A stretch of DNA of 64,000 nucleotides, from contig NC_088653.1 in the NCBI RefSeq assembly GCF_964019385.1, positions 13,147,154 to 13,211,153 of the forward strand, given 5' to 3'. The translations under genes and the position numbers were made by a program. The first letter of the stretch is position 1; each line of letters opens with the position of its first letter. This document shows positions 63,742 through 64,000 of the stretch, in pieces. The notes beneath the pieces were generated by a model. That model did no database searches, had not been told where the DNA came from, and saw nothing but the letters and a program-made list of their open reading frames with translations. This stretch comes from Sycon ciliatum. Its lineage: Eukaryota; Porifera; Calcarea; Leucosolenida; Sycettidae.

Positions 63742-64000
63742 TGTGTCATCCAGTGCCCCCTGGCCCTGGTCCAGAGCACCCTTCTGCCCGATTGCTGCTG
63801 CATCAGCGTAAGGCCCAGGTCACACCGAAACAAGCCACTTTGGGCTTTTTATCGCTAGCGCACAGCTGGCTTGCGTGGTCCCTATGACGCGGTCACACCA
63901 GACTTGAGTGCAAAGCTTGAATGGCTTGTTTTTCTTACCCGCCAAATTTTGAATATCTAGAAACACACCAATGTTTGCAAGAAAGCGGAAAGCAGAACGT

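Larger units (their letters stand above)
62180..63940 (-). mobile_element. LINE copy 2, truncated inside RT, head-to-tail with copy 1
   Basis: It matches copy 1 at a period of 1771 bp in the 5' part and 1406 bp after the deletion point. Its 3' side stops at SSQFAYRKM within the RT (about 62184), where a short AT-rich joint (TACCATTTTTTCTTCTCATT, 62165-62184) leads into the 5' end of copy 1. The 5' end shares GCTTGAATGGCTTGTTTTTC with copy 1 and diverges at 63939-63940. Confidence 0.85.

Overview
This is animal (metazoan) genomic DNA. Coding sequence is split into short exons with GT/AG borders, and introns of 3-10 kb are packed with transposon copies, minisatellites and (CA/TG)n tracts. The repeat types (an R2-like LINE with a restriction-like endonuclease, other LINEs with TAA-repeat or A-rich tails, DIRS/Ngaro-like and BEL/Pao fragments, hAT, pogo and Harbinger-type DNA elements) fit an aquatic invertebrate such as a sponge, cnidarian or mollusc. 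I cannot fix the phylum from the sequence alone. There is no sign of bacterial gene organisation.

Region 1 (about 1-38.0 kb) holds the 3' part of one plus-strand gene. Six phase-0 exons (6852-7007, 10300-10440, 20603-20740, 24623-24760, 30042-30182, 37872-38012) each encode one NHL repeat, and the last ends with TAA. Together they make a six-bladed NHL beta-propeller like the C-terminus of TRIM-NHL proteins (TRIM2/3/71, Brat, LIN-41). The N-terminal exons (RING, B-box or filamin, if present) lie before the window or are too short to recognise; one candidate upstream exon is at 920-996. The introns contain a TAA-flanked Harbinger-like element beside its own empty site (2619-3404), several TA-flanked MITEs, a DIRS-like remnant (7.56-9.2 kb), a 4.1-kb almost intact R2-like LINE inserted in a 26-bp minisatellite (10698-14832), a second LINE in another minisatellite (16148-17492), a dead hAT transposase (18.1-19.0 kb), a BEL/Pao gag remnant between long inverted repeats (19.2-20.1 kb), a foldback structure (25.0-26.55 kb), a broken pogo transposase (26.9-29.3 kb) and a DIRS/Ngaro-like remnant fused to an 18-bp minisatellite (31.0-32.5 kb).

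Region 2 (about 39.9-59.4 kb) is a cluster of five copies of a gene family I do not recognise. Two copies are open over exactly 364 codons (43787-44881 and 54507-55601, both minus strand). Three are broken (40464-41399 minus, 48344-49442 minus, 57052-58153 plus). The copies sit in segmental duplications of roughly 2-3 kb that include conserved 5' and 3' flanks. The third and fifth copies form the arms of a large inverted duplication (about 47.1-49.7 kb against 56.9-59.4 kb). Later transposons interrupt the units and help order the events. This family is the best candidate in the window for something undescribed.

Region 3 (about 59.4-64.0 kb) is minus-strand LINE sequence: two head-to-tail copies of one LINE family with a short ORF1, an APE-type endonuclease and a reverse transcriptase. 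One copy lacks 365 bp of the endonuclease and the other is cut off inside the reverse transcriptase.
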